A stretch of 64,000 nt of DNA from Roseospira marina (GTDB lineage Bacteria > Pseudomonadota > Alphaproteobacteria > Rhodospirillales > Rhodospirillaceae): assembly GCF_014197855.1 (NCBI RefSeq), contig NZ_JACIGJ010000001.1:124001-188000 (forward strand), written 5' to 3'. Of the stretch, positions 29,554 to 38,165 are shown in pieces (the stretch's first letter is position 1; every line of letters begins with the position of its first letter). Below the pieces are notes generated by a model. It saw only the letters and a list, made by a program, of their open reading frames with translations. It searched no databases and was not told where the DNA came from. A program made the translations under genes and the position numbers.

Positions 29554-29584
29554 AATGGCTCCGGCTGGTATGGCCGGAGCCATT
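29554..29584 (+). terminator. Hairpin after the 95-residue protein gene
   Basis: A perfect 12-bp stem, aatggctccggc / gccggagccatt, with loop tggtatg, 70 bp past the stop. There is no T-run. A near-palindrome with two CACGTG cores (29531-29548) lies just before it. Confidence 0.55.
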
Positions 29585-29616
29585 GCTGTGTCGGCCCTTT
29601 ATAGCAAATCCCGAGC

Positions 29617-29704
29617 AATCTGGACCCGATTGCGACGACGATTTTCTTAAGATTCAATAGGCTAGCGCGTTTTGCAGCATCCGGATGCCATGCAAAACGC
29701 TCTA
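29617..29704 (-). repeat. Stop-codon-anchored hairpin repeat, copy A
   Basis: Read from the minus-strand gene, the element begins with that gene's TAG stop (29704-29702). It continues as a long hairpin (TAGAGCGTTTTGCA with TGCAAAACGCGCTA, one mismatch, inner arm GCATCCGGATGC), an AT-rich spacer, and the block AGAAAATCGTCGTCGC. It matches copies at 43041-43128 and 49740-49846 in order and orientation. Confidence 0.75.
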
Positions 29705-30769
29705 GTCACCGGAGGGCAGCGCCGGTTCGTCGTCCTTTCGCTCCCGCAGGCGTTCAAGCTGCGCGCGGAAGGCCTCGCAGGGGTCGACGTCGTCCAGGGC
29801 GGGCGTCAGCATGATCAAGTCGAAGGGCTGAGGGGCCGTCGCAACGGGAGCCTCCGTGTCCCGCAGATCGGCGGGGGTCGGGGTCGCGGGCAGATCGGGG
29901 CCGATCTCTAGAATGCCCACGGACACGGAGCGGACGTCCGGCGCGCGCTGCGCTAGGTACCAGGGCACGGCCCGGTCAGACCGCACATGCCCGTTTCCCG
30001 CGATCAGAACCGCGCTATCGGTGTCGTCGCGCGCGCGGCCGCTCAGCAGGGCGCGTGCCATCTCGCCGTCCCGGACGCGCTGCGCGGCGATCATGCCGGG
30101 CAGGGCGGCGTCTGGCAGCATATCGCAGTGGCCACGCCGGATCTCCGCACCTAAGGCCTCGGTCAGGTCTGTGGGAAGCGGGACGTCCAGGGCGCGCGGG
30201 GCGAGACCCTCGGCCCCCAGGACCGCTTCGGCCCCTGCGCCGGCCACGCGGCGGACGGTGTCGGTCGGAAGGTTTCCCGGCAGCACCGGCAGGCCGGCGT
30301 TCAAGGCGACCTCCGCGATGGGCTGGTAGTGCGTCCAGTCCGGCCAGCCGCTGTCCGCCCAATGGACGGCCGCACCCAGGCCGGCCGCTGTGGCGTCCGC
30401 ATTGGCGAGATACTCTGCCAGCGCGGGACCTTGCCGGCTGTCCAGCATCTCAAGAACCAGCGCCGGTCGGCGCCCCGCCGTGACCAACCCCTCAAGGATC
30501 CAGGCTTGCGCCCGGTGGTGGTCGGGGTTGTCGTGCTTTTCCCCCAAAAGGACGACATCGGCGCCGCGCAGACGGTTGGCCACGGCGGCGGCGTCCAGCA
30601 CGTTGGCCGTGGCGGGGTCCAGCAGCGCGCCGGCGAGCGGATGCTCGGCCCGGATCGACGTGGTCCAGTCTCCGCCCCAGGGCGGCGCGCCGGCGTGAGC
30701 GCCCGCGATCGGAAGGGCGAGGGCGGACCAGACAACCCAGGGGGCGAGGGCGCGGGGCGGGCAAAGCAT
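29702..30769 (-). CDS. ChaN-family haem-binding-like protein
   Basis: 355 residues. A signal peptide (WVVWSALALPIAGAHAG) leads into a ChaN/EreA-like domain. The signature GADVVLLGEKHDNPDHH is near residue 70, and QPIAEVALNAGLPVLPGN follows. The late segment GHVRSDRAVPWYLA is also typical. Campylobacter ChaN is an iron-regulated lipoprotein that binds haem; here no lipobox cysteine is seen, so a soluble periplasmic protein is likely. The stop codon TAG is supplied by repeat copy A. Confidence 0.82.
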   Translation of the reverse strand: MLCPPRALAPWVVWSALALPIAGAHAGAPPWGGDWTTSIRAEHPLAGALLDPATANVLDAAAVANRLRGADVVLLGEKHDNPDHHRAQAWILEGLVTAGRRPALVLEMLDSRQGPALAEYLANADATAAGLGAAVHWADSGWPDWTHYQPIAEVALNAGLPVLPGNLPTDTVRRVAGAGAEAVLGAEGLAPRALDVPLPTDLTEALGAEIRRGHCDMLPDAALPGMIAAQRVRDGEMARALLSGRARDDTDSAVLIAGNGHVRSDRAVPWYLAQRAPDVRSVSVGILEIGPDLPATPTPADLRDTEAPVATAPQPFDLIMLTPALDDVDPCEAFRAQLERLRERKDDEPALPSGD

Positions 30770-30809
30770 GTGGCGGGATCCCGTGTGGTGACGATGGCCG
30801 CGCGTCTGG

Positions 30810-31190
30810 CGGTCCATGGGCCGCCGCACGCACAGTCCCACGATACGGGCCCGCGTCGGTCCGGATCAACTGCAGCACCCGCACACGGTTTTCCGCGTGG
30901 GCGGGGTACCACCGGTCGCGCAATGCCCGCGTCCAAGCCTCCATGGCGTCGTTGGCCACCGGCATCGGGGCCTGCCATGAACGTAATGTCGAACGGCCCG
31001 GGACGTTCGGCGATGCCAGGTGAGCGGGGCCTCACGGTCATCACGGGCCAAGCCGGCCGGCGAGACGCCGAAGCGGAACACAATGGTGCGGGCGCCGGCG
31101 ATCTCCGGTGCGATCTGGCCGCCGAGCGACCGCATCGCCGTTTGCGCGCACGGAACCTCCAATGATAGACGGGGTCCTTTTCCTGAAGCG
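30810..31190 (-). pseudogene. Possible decayed gene, frame-shifted at least twice
   Basis: Coding-like segments appear in three successive minus-strand frames with no intact ORF. About 31190-31020 reads MRSLGGQIAPEIAGARTI and VFRFGVSPAGLARDDREAPL. About 31010-30975 reads ERPGPFDITFMAGPDA. About 30968-30850 reads MPVANDAMEAWTRALRDRWY and HAENRVRVLQLIRTDAG. Joined, they make a plausible continuous protein, which suggests two small indels. I do not recognise the family. Sequencing error or chance coding potential in GC-rich DNA are alternatives. Confidence 0.35.
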
Positions 31191-31327
31191 TGTACGGGCG
31201 CAAGGAAGACGGCTCGCTTGGCACCCGGCCTTGCGATCCTGTCTCCGATACGGCGCCACCCGCCAGGCGAAGCGGGTCTTGGCGGCGCCCTGGGTGAGGT
31301 CTCGTGGTGAGGCAATCGCCGTCGAAG

Positions 31328-31392
31328 AGCGAAATGCTCAAGTAATAGCCGTATTATTTTTATACCCGACAAAGTTACTGCAATATTTCGCT
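31328..31392. repeat. AT-rich nested inverted repeat
   Basis: Outer arms AGCGAAAT (31328-31335) and ATTTCGCT (31385-31392) enclose inner arms AGTAA (31341-31345) and TTACT (31375-31379). The centre is strongly AT-rich in an otherwise GC-rich genome. It lies about 245 bp upstream of the lower-GC orphan gene and is adjacent to the possible pseudogene. Confidence 0.6.
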
Positions 31393-31636
31393 TGAGGTTG
31401 TCGCCGCAGCTGGGCACGCTTTTGCCTGTAGGGGGCGGGATCCGTGTGTCTCCATTCTTCCGCTCGTTCGGAGGCTTGCGGCTGTTGCGGACGTCACACA
31501 GGACCGGTGGTGTCCACGGGCCGCGACCCCGCGTGTGTGCGAGGGCGGCGCCACGGCTTTAAAACGAAAGAAAATGTCCGTTCGCGCAGGGGCGGATGGC
31601 TCGCGGTGTATTCGGGTCTCGGCAGAGGAGGTGATC

Positions 31637-32257
31637 GTGGGCGACAATGTAAAGAACCCGCCACTTTCCATCAGCGACTTCAAGGCGAACGGTCGCCTGC
31701 ACTTACGTCAAAGCGACGTTGATGCTTTTGGCACAACGAAGCCCGTGCGGGTGGTGGAACTCCCCGCCGGGTTCCGGCTGTTCAAGCTCACCAAGGGTGA
31801 AGCGCCAGCCCATCCCACATACGGCGTCACACCCTGGTGGTCACCCGTGCTGCCCTATAGGGAGGACTATGAAGGTGCGCTCGGGCGCTATCACCAAGCC
31901 AAGCTCAATAAGATCGATATGAGCGCGATGGTCCGCTACATGTCGGCGGTATGTATCGACTGGAACGACCTCGACAATTACATCGAAGTCGTCACGCAGG
32001 TTCCGATCAGTGCGTTCTGGGGGACCTTCGCGGCCCAGAAAAAATGGTCGGATGCGGGCAAAAAAAGCCTGCACAAGGAACGGCAGGTGAGTGTGTCGGG
32101 CATCGGGGCGGAGGATGCGCGGCTTCCCGACGATATTGGGGTGCTCGAAGCTTGGCAGTTCTTTATCCCGAAGCTGAAGGACGAGCACATCACGCGCCAT
32201 TCCATCATCAACGCCCACGACATGGTTGCCCTGGGCATCCATTTCGGCTTCGTCTGA
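31637..32257 (+). CDS. Orphan protein, possibly ADP-ribosyltransferase/toxin-fold related
   Basis: 206 residues from a GTG start at 31637 preceded by AGAGGAGGTGATC, an almost perfect anti-16S match. It is soluble, with no signal peptide and visibly lower GC than its neighbours. The order LPAGFRLFKLT, then VTPWWSPVLPY, then VTQVPISAFWGTFAAQKKW, then AWQFFIPKLKDEHI recalls a minimal ART-type polymorphic toxin domain ('lPaGt-lyR... yWs... g-aAaq... Q-f-p'). This resemblance is by eye only. No immunity gene or delivery domain is adjacent. It ends 33 bp from a tRNA 3' end. Confidence 0.6.
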   Translation: MGDNVKNPPLSISDFKANGRLHLRQSDVDAFGTTKPVRVVELPAGFRLFKLTKGEAPAHPTYGVTPWWSPVLPYREDYEGALGRYHQAKLNKIDMSAMVRYMSAVCIDWNDLDNYIEVVTQVPISAFWGTFAAQKKWSDAGKKSLHKERQVSVSGIGAEDARLPDDIGVLEAWQFFIPKLKDEHITRHSIINAHDMVALGIHFGFV

Positions 32258-32290
32258 TGTGGGGTGAGTCGGTCGGCTTCAAAAGAAAGG

Positions 32291-32367
32291 TGGTGGGCCC
32301 GGCAGGACTCGAACCTGCAACCAGACCGTTATGAGCGGCCGGCTCTAACCAATTGAGCTACAGGCCC
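32291..32367 (-). tRNA. tRNA with CAT anticodon, tRNA-Ile2 type
   Basis: On the minus strand, acceptor GGGCCTG pairs with CGGGCCC, then encoded ACCA. The anticodon loop CTCATAA gives CAT. The D arm is GCTCAATTGGTTAGAGC and the T arm contains GGTTCGAGTCC. The fully paired G1-C72 excludes initiator tRNA, and the anticodon arm is like the lysidine-modified isoleucine tRNA (reads AUA). Elongator Met is the alternative. Confidence 0.92.
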
Positions 32368-32430
32368 CCAAGGGCGAGGCGATCGCCGGATCCGATACGG
32401 TTCGGCGTGCCGGCTCCCGGGAGAGGCGAA

Positions 32431-32458
32431 ACTCTAGTCGTTCGCCCGACCCGGTCAA
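32431..32458 (-). promoter_or_regulatory. Candidate promoter for the tRNA at 32367
   Basis: Minus strand TTGACC (32458-32453), 16-bp spacer, TAGAGT (32436-32431), about 64 bp upstream of the tRNA 5' end. Confidence 0.45.
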
Positions 32459-32497
32459 GGAGATTTATGACGACCGTAACGGTCCAAACGCCAGGCG

Positions 32498-32860
32498 TCA
32501 GACCGCGACCAGGGCGGCGGCGACGTGCCGGTCCTCGGCCATCAGTACGTTGTAGGTTCGGCAGCCGGCTCCGGTGTCCATCGGCTCCGGCACGATGCCG
32601 TGGGCGCGCAGGGTCTGCCGCAGAGCCGCCGGGATCGGGGCCATGGAGGGGCCGCCTCCAACCAGAAGGATATCGATGGTCTCGGCTGCGTCCAGGATCA
32701 CGGCCAAGCCCTGCTCGCTGACCTCCCCGGACCAAGCATGCACGGTCTCCGGCATCACGATGACGGACCCGGCGTGCTGGACCCCGCTGATGCGGAAGGC
32801 GCCGTCGCCGTAGGCCTGCACGACTTGCCGGTGGCGGGGGACTATGGGGGAGATGTCCAT
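32498..32860 (-). CDS. Mth938-like domain protein
   Basis: 120-residue Mth938/DUF498 protein. The core is AYGDGAFRISGVQHAGSVIVMPETVHAWS, then IDILLVGGGPSMAPIP and MDTGAGCRTYNVLMAEDRHVAAAL. The eukaryotic homologue NDUFAF3 assists complex I assembly; the bacterial role is unknown. It is the usual last gene of the alphaproteobacterial yajC-secD-secF cluster. The start at 32860 is chosen because homologous sequence begins there. Confidence 0.9.
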   Translation of the reverse strand: MDISPIVPRHRQVVQAYGDGAFRISGVQHAGSVIVMPETVHAWSGEVSEQGLAVILDAAETIDILLVGGGPSMAPIPAALRQTLRAHGIVPEPMDTGAGCRTYNVLMAEDRHVAAALVAV

Positions 32861-32976
32861 GGGCCGTCGCCTCGTGTCCGGGGTGGCAAGGGAGTACAAA
32901 CGCGTGACGTGGTTCACGAGGTCCCCACGATCAACCCGGCGGACCCAAAACGGACCACCGGGGGATCGGCGTGGCG

Positions 32977-33933
32977 TTACGGACGCGCCTCGGCGTTCGG
33001 GGTCTCCTCCGTCGGCTCTTCGCCAGCGATCGCCTCCCGGCGCAGGTCGAAATAGGCCAGGATCGGCACCGCCACATAGATGGTGGAGTACGTGCCGATG
33101 ATGATGCCGAACGCCAGCGCGGCGCTGAAGTTGCGCAGCACGTCCCCCCCCAGGAACAGCAGGGAGAGCACGGCGATCAGGGTGGTGAACGACGTGAGGA
33201 TGGTGCGCGACAGCGTCTTGTTGAGCGACAGGTTCAGCAGCTCGATCAGATCCAGCTTTTTGTACTTGCGCAGCTTCTCCCGCACCCGGTCGTAGACGAC
33301 CACGGTGTCATTGATGGAATAACCGGCCAGCGTCAGGACCGCGGCGACCGTCGTCAGGTCGAATTCCAGCCGCAGGAGGGAAAACAGGCCGAGCGTGACC
33401 AGCACGTCATGCACCAGCGCCACCATGGCCCCCACCGCGAACTGCCATTCGAACCGGAACCAGATGTAGACCACGATCGCCAGGATCGAGAGCGAGACCG
33501 CCCAGATCCCGGCCTCGATCAGTTCGGACCCGACCTTGGGGCCGACCAGCTCGACGCGGCGGTAATCCACGCTGTCGCCGAGAACGCTCTGGATCGCCTT
33601 CAGCGCGGCGCCTTCCTGTTCGTCCGTCGTGTCTGCGGGCTGCTGGACGCGGATCATGACGTCGCGTGCGTTCTCGCCGATATGGGTGAGCGAGACGGCG
33701 CCGAGACCGAGCCCGTTGAGGCGGGCGCGCATATCCGCCATGTCCGGCTCAGACGGCATGCGGGCCTCGACCAGAATGCCGCCGGCGAAGTCGATGCCGA
33801 AATTGAGCTGCTGCACGGCCAGCGAGGCCACCGATGCCAGCATGAGCACGATCGAGAGCACGAGCGCCACCAGCCGGCGCTTCATGAAGTCGATCTTGGT
33901 ATCGACCGGGATGATGTTGAGAAGCTTGGGCAT
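32977..33933 (-). CDS. secF: Protein translocase subunit SecF
   Basis: 318 residues with six predicted membrane helices: one at about 20-40, a periplasmic domain (to about 135), then five in the C-terminal half. Family motifs are LNFGIDFAGGILVEA after the first helix and AGYSINDTVVVYDRVRE between helices. With SecD it uses the proton-motive force to complete translocation. TGAGGATCC lies ahead of the ATG. It follows secD by 11 bp. Confidence 0.97.
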   Translation of the reverse strand: MPKLLNIIPVDTKIDFMKRRLVALVLSIVLMLASVASLAVQQLNFGIDFAGGILVEARMPSEPDMADMRARLNGLGLGAVSLTHIGENARDVMIRVQQPADTTDEQEGAALKAIQSVLGDSVDYRRVELVGPKVGSELIEAGIWAVSLSILAIVVYIWFRFEWQFAVGAMVALVHDVLVTLGLFSLLRLEFDLTTVAAVLTLAGYSINDTVVVYDRVREKLRKYKKLDLIELLNLSLNKTLSRTILTSFTTLIAVLSLLFLGGDVLRNFSAALAFGIIIGTYSTIYVAVPILAYFDLRREAIAGEEPTEETPNAEARP

Positions 33934-33944
33934 GGACGGGATCC

Positions 33945-35507
33945 TCAGATCGGCAGGGTTTTGGCGTGGCCGCGCCGCAACCATGTGACGACCATCAGGC
34001 GGGTCACCATGACGGCGGTGAACATGGACGAGACGATGCCGAGGCTGAGGGTCACGGCGAAGCCCTTCACGGGGCCGGAGCCGAAATAGAACAGCAGGCC
34101 GGCGGCGACCAGCGTGGTCACGTTGGCGTCGACGATGGCTTTGAACGCCTGTCGGAAGCCGGTCTCGATGCTGTTCATCAGGGTGCGGCCGTTGCGCGTT
34201 TCCTCGCGCATGCGCTCAAAGATCAGCACGTTGGCGTCGACCGCCATACCCATGGTCAGGACGATGCCCGCGATCCCCGGTAGAGTCAGCGTTGCCCCCA
34301 ACAGACTGAGGGACCCGAGCAGCAGGAACAGGTTGACGAAAAGGGCCACGACCGCCATGCCGCCGAACAGGCCGTAACTGGCGAGCATGAACACGACCAC
34401 CAGAACGAACCCGAGCCCGCTGGCCAGCGCGCCGGCTTCGATCGAGTCCGCGCCCAGGCCCGGTCCGACCGTGCGTTCCTCCAGCACGGTCAAGGGGGCG
34501 GGCAGGGCGCCGGCTCGCAGCAGCAGGGCCAGGTCCTGCACCTCCTGGACCGAGAAGCGGCCAGAGATTACACCCGATCCGCCCAGAATGGGCTCACGGA
34601 TCACCGGGGCGCTGATGACCTGATTGTCAAGCACGATGGCGAGATTCTGCCCCACGCTTTCCTGCGTGACCCGTCCGAACCGGCTGCCGCCGGCGGTGTC
34701 GAAGCGGAAGCTGACAACCGGCTGGCTGTCCTGGAACGACGCCTGGGCATCGACCAGACGGTCGCCCGACACCTCGATCCGCTTGCGCACGGGATAGCTC
34801 TGCGGACCGCCCGCGTTGTTGGGCGCTGCCGGAAGAATGACGGTGCCGGGGGGCACCTGACCCGACATCATGTCCTCGGCGGACACCCGTTCGTCCACCA
34901 GATGGAAGTTCAGCTTGGCCGTGCGCCCGATCAGGTCCTTGATCCGCTGCGGATCGTCGACGCCCGGAAGCTCCACGATGATCCGGTTCTCGCCCTGTCT
35001 CTGAATCGTGGGCTCCCGCGTGCCGGTCTCATCGACGCGCTTGCGCACGATCTCGATCGACTGGTCCACCGCCTGACTGCGGCGTTCGATCAGCGCCTGC
35101 TCGGTCAGGCCCATGACGAAGCGACCGTCCGCTTCTTCCGTGACCTCGACCGCGGTGTCCAGTCCGGCGAGCAGGGTCCTGGCCTGGGCGCGCTGCCCGG
35201 CGTCCGGAATCGTCACGGCTGCGGACTCGCCCTCGACACCCAGCCCCACATACCGGATGCGGGCCGTGCGAAGCTCCGCCCGCGCGTTTTCGACCAGGGC
35301 TTCCAATTGCTCCTGGACGACCACCTTGGTCTCGACCTCCAGCAGCAGATAGGAGCCGCCTTGCAGGTCGAGGCCAAGCGTCACCGGCTGCCACCAGGAG
35401 GGCAGGGCGTCGGCCTGGCCGCGCAGAGCGTTCGGAACCGAGAAGAACAGGCCGGCAAGGCAGATGGCCAGCACAAGCCCGGTCTTCCATTTGGCGAAAT
35501 AGAGCAT
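33945..35507 (-). CDS. secD: Protein translocase subunit SecD
   Basis: 520 residues. The first helix (residues 7-27) is followed by the D1 motif LGLDLQGGSYLLLEV, a long periplasmic P1 domain (to about 330), and five C-terminal helices. These include GMAVDANVLIFERMREE with the conserved aspartate/arginine used in proton transfer. Partner of secF directly downstream. Length is in the usual range. All expected RND-family features are present. Confidence 0.97.
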   Translation of the reverse strand: MLYFAKWKTGLVLAICLAGLFFSVPNALRGQADALPSWWQPVTLGLDLQGGSYLLLEVETKVVVQEQLEALVENARAELRTARIRYVGLGVEGESAAVTIPDAGQRAQARTLLAGLDTAVEVTEEADGRFVMGLTEQALIERRSQAVDQSIEIVRKRVDETGTREPTIQRQGENRIIVELPGVDDPQRIKDLIGRTAKLNFHLVDERVSAEDMMSGQVPPGTVILPAAPNNAGGPQSYPVRKRIEVSGDRLVDAQASFQDSQPVVSFRFDTAGGSRFGRVTQESVGQNLAIVLDNQVISAPVIREPILGGSGVISGRFSVQEVQDLALLLRAGALPAPLTVLEERTVGPGLGADSIEAGALASGLGFVLVVVFMLASYGLFGGMAVVALFVNLFLLLGSLSLLGATLTLPGIAGIVLTMGMAVDANVLIFERMREETRNGRTLMNSIETGFRQAFKAIVDANVTTLVAAGLLFYFGSGPVKGFAVTLSLGIVSSMFTAVMVTRLMVVTWLRRGHAKTLPI

Positions 35508-35559
35508 TGAAAACGGCCTTCGGTGTCAGCGGGCGGTCCGGGGGAGGGGACGGAACGTG

Positions 35560-36009
35560 TTAGGACTTCTTGCCGGAGAGCAGGCTCTTGAGCTTGCCGG
35601 CGGCCCCGCCGTTGTCGTTGCCGGTCGCGGCCGGCGCGGCAGCGGTCTCTTCATTGGCGGGCTTGCCCTTGCCGTCGCCGCCGCCGGACACCGGCTCGGT
35701 CTTCGACAGCACGTTGGCGATCATGTCGCGCATCACACGCACGCGAACCCCGTCCGCAATTTCGACGGAGACTTCGGTGTCGTTCTGGACCTTGACCACG
35801 GTGCCGATGATGCCGCCGTTGGTCACGATACGGTCGCCGCGCCGGATGGCCTCCAGCATGGCCTTGTGCTCCTTCATCCGCTTCTGCTGCGGGCGGATCA
35901 GAAGGAAGTAGAAGATGACGAAAATCAGGATCAGGGGCAGGAAAGCGCCCAGGCTTCCCATGGCGTCGCCACCGGGGGCGGTCTGGGCAAAGGCGGGACT
36001 GATGAGCAT
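35560..36009 (-). CDS. yajC: Preprotein translocase subunit YajC
   Basis: 149 residues. A single membrane helix (about 19-38, LGAFLPLILIFVIFYFLLIRP, in part) ends with the YajC motif RPQQKRMKEH. A small beta-domain (IRRGDRIVTNGGIIGTVVKV) and a Gly/Ala-rich tail with Lys at the end follow. YajC associates with SecDF. CTAAGGAGC precedes the ATG at 36009. The C-terminal tail is longer than in E. coli (110). Confidence 0.95.
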   Translation of the reverse strand: MLISPAFAQTAPGGDAMGSLGAFLPLILIFVIFYFLLIRPQQKRMKEHKAMLEAIRRGDRIVTNGGIIGTVVKVQNDTEVSVEIADGVRVRVMRDMIANVLSKTEPVSGGGDGKGKPANEETAAAPAATGNDNGGAAGKLKSLLSGKKS

Positions 36010-36148
36010 CCGCGCGCTCCTTAGATTCGGGGTGTTGGGTGGGCGGCCGCGCGGCGGGTGGGCGGGCGCCTCCGGATGTTCGGAGCCCGGACTATACTCA
36101 TCCGGCGCCGCGTTGCAAACGCGACCGTACGGCAGCGTTCCCGGCCTT

Positions 36149-36250
36149 GGGGCATGGGCCGGAAGGTGGGTGCCGCGCATGGTTGTCGGGCCGCCGGGGC
36201 ATGGGCCGGAAGGTGGGTGCCGCGCATGGTTGTCGGGCCGCCGGGGCATG
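36149..36250. repeat. 47-bp tandem repeat, 2.2 copies
   Basis: The unit begins ggggcatgggccggaaggtg. It starts at 36149, 36196 and, truncated to ggggcatg, at 36243; the two full copies are identical. It fills much of the divergent yajC/ATPase intergenic space, so copy-number change would alter spacing between the promoter and one of the genes. Confidence 0.93.
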
Positions 36251-36303
36251 CTATGGTGCCGCGGCCGTTCCGGCTGGCCGAGACAGGATGGAGCCCCGTG
36301 TTC

Positions 36304-37170
36304 ATGCCGAACTTTGATCTTGCGATCCGTGCCTTGCAGGATATTGCCGAGTGTTTGAAGAAGGTTGTCCCTGCGGCGGCGGCCGTGACGGACATCAACG
36401 CCGCCGATGCCTTCGTGTGGCATGCGGAAACCAAGCACCTGGAGCCGGTGCCGGTCGTCAACCGGATCCCCCTCGATCTCCTCCAGGGGATCGACCGGCA
36501 GATCGAGACCCTGGCCGAGAACACCCGCCGCTTCGCGCGCGGCCTGCCGGCCAACAACGCACTGCTCTGGGGCGCGCGCGGCACCGGGAAAAGTTCGCTT
36601 GTGAAGGCGGTACACGGTGCCGTTGCTGGGGAACTGCCCGAATCCCGACTCGCTCTTGTGGAAATCCATCGCGAGGATATTCCGACACTGCCGCTGCTTC
36701 TGACGCGGCTGCGCGGGTGCGGGCGGCGCTGTCTGCTGTTCTGCGACGATCTGTCGTTCGACGGTCAGGACACGAGCTACAAGTCCTTGAAGGCGCTACT
36801 GGAGGGCGGGATCGAGGGCCGCCCGGACAACGTGCTGTTCTACGCTACGTCGAACCGCCGCCACCTGCTGGCGCGGGAGATGGTGGAGAACGAGCAGTCC
36901 ACCGCCCTGCATGCCGGCGAGGCGGTGGAGGAGAAGGTATCGCTGTCGGATCGCTTCGGCCTGTGGCTCGGCTTTCACAACGTCGACCAGGAGACCTTCG
37001 TGACCATCGTGCGGGGCTACGTGCGGCACCACGGCCTGGCGATTGATGACGAGGCCTTGCGGCGCGAAGCCATCCAATGGGCCACGACCCGGGGCAGTCG
37101 GTCCGGCCGCGTAGCCTGGCAATACATTCAGGATCTGGCCGGTCGGCTGGGGCAGCCTCTGGCCGGCTGA
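36304..37170 (+). CDS. ATPase of the DUF815 (AAA-like) family
   Basis: 288-residue P-loop ATPase. Walker A is WGARGTGKSSLVKA and Walker B CLLFCDDLSFDGQD. The family's ATSNRRHLLAREMVENE and a sensor-like SLSDRFGLWLGF follow, which together are diagnostic of DUF815. The role is unknown. The ATG at 36304 lies 10 bp after GGAG; GTG at 36298 is possible. It is divergent from yajC, separated by a tandem repeat. Confidence 0.88.
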   Translation: MPNFDLAIRALQDIAECLKKVVPAAAAVTDINAADAFVWHAETKHLEPVPVVNRIPLDLLQGIDRQIETLAENTRRFARGLPANNALLWGARGTGKSSLVKAVHGAVAGELPESRLALVEIHREDIPTLPLLLTRLRGCGRRCLLFCDDLSFDGQDTSYKSLKALLEGGIEGRPDNVLFYATSNRRHLLAREMVENEQSTALHAGEAVEEKVSLSDRFGLWLGFHNVDQETFVTIVRGYVRHHGLAIDDEALRREAIQWATTRGSRSGRVAWQYIQDLAGRLGQPLAG

Positions 37171-37224
37171 GTTCGGTGGGGCGACGGCCCGGGGATCACT
37201 GGGCGCCCGGCCGCTGCCTTTCCC

Positions 37225-37848
37225 TTACGCCGCGGGTGGCGGGGTTGGCTCTCGCGTGGCGTCGATCGCCTGCCGCAGCAGGCTCTGAAGCGTCTCAAGC
37301 TCGTCGATGACCGCGCGGACCTCCGCCTGCTTGTCGGTGTCCAGACCCGGGTGGGACGCATCCGAGGGCCCGGTCTCCGTCGCATCGGAGAGGGGCTCGT
37401 CTGTGTTCGGTGTCGTCGCGTCGTCCGATTCGGGGGGATCCGGAAGTGCCAGCCCGACCGGCCCCAGCGGGCCGCCCTCGGCCGCCGCGCGCTCTTGGCG
37501 CTCCTGAACGGTCGAGACCAGGGCCTTGGCGCCGGTGTCGCGCAGCAGCTTCTGCACGCCCTTGATGGTATAGCCCTCTCGGTACAGCAGGTCGCGCAGA
37601 GTCGTCAGTAGGACGACATCCTCGGGCCGGTAGTACCGCCGGCCCCCCCCCCGTTTCATGGGCCGGATCTGGGAAAACTTGGTCTCCCAGAACCGCAGGA
37701 CGTGCTGCGGGACGTCAAGTTCCGTCGCGACCTCACTGATCGTGCGGAAGGCCGCGTCGGATTTTTGTGTCCTGCGTCCGGCGCCTTCCCGTGCCTGGCC
37801 TCCCGCCACCGGCTTGTCCTTTCGATCGGAAATTTCGGCCCCCGGCAT
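37225..37848 (-). CDS. MerR-family transcriptional regulator
   Basis: 207 residues. The N-terminal MerR winged helix is at about 35-105 ([52 protein letters not shown]). An acidic linker and a C-terminal helix ([19 protein letters not shown]) follow, likely for dimerisation. No cysteine sensor is present. It is translationally coupled to ihfA (TGATG overlap), a constant pairing in alphaproteobacteria, sometimes annotated as ppaA/merR. Its target is unknown. Confidence 0.9.
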   Translation of the reverse strand: MPGAEISDRKDKPVAGGQAREGAGRRTQKSDAAFRTISEVATELDVPQHVLRFWETKFSQIRPMKRGGGRRYYRPEDVVLLTTLRDLLYREGYTIKGVQKLLRDTGAKALVSTVQERQERAAAEGGPLGPVGLALPDPPESDDATTPNTDEPLSDATETGPSDASHPGLDTDKQAEVRAVIDELETLQSLLRQAIDATREPTPPPAA

Positions 37849-38165
37849 CACTCACTCCCGTGAGGATCGTGGTCCTCTTTGTTGATGCGGGATTTCAGGA
37901 GCTGCGAGGGACGGAATACCAGCACCTTGCGGGGCATGATGGGAACCTCCTCGCCGGTCTTGGGATTGCGACCGATGCGTTGCCCCTTTTCCCGCACCGA
38001 AAAGCTGCCGAACGAGGAGATCTTGACGGTCTCCCCGCGGGCCAGCGCCAGGGACATTTCCTGAAGCACAGACTCAAGAAGGTCGGCCGACTCATTGCGG
38101 GACAATCCGACTTCTTGATAGACAGCTTCGCTGAGTTGCGACCGCGTGATGGTTTGCCCGCTCAT
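37848..38165 (-). CDS. ihfA: Integration host factor subunit alpha
   Basis: 105-residue HU/IHF protein. The DNA-intercalating arm [24 protein letters not shown] and the [18 protein letters not shown] segment identify it as IHF-alpha. It pairs with IHF-beta to bend DNA sharply. It lies in the usual fabH-ihfA-merR order, 322 bp after fabH. Confidence 0.95.
   Translation of the reverse strand: MSGQTITRSQLSEAVYQEVGLSRNESADLLESVLQEMSLALARGETVKISSFGSFSVREKGQRIGRNPKTGEEVPIMPRKVLVFRPSQLLKSRINKEDHDPHGSE

Noticed and set aside
28697-32257. Genomic island with att repeats at the CAT-anticodon tRNA
   Set aside because: No integrase and no duplicate of the tRNA 3' end were found upstream, so an intact island is not supported, only a lower-GC gene next to the tRNA.
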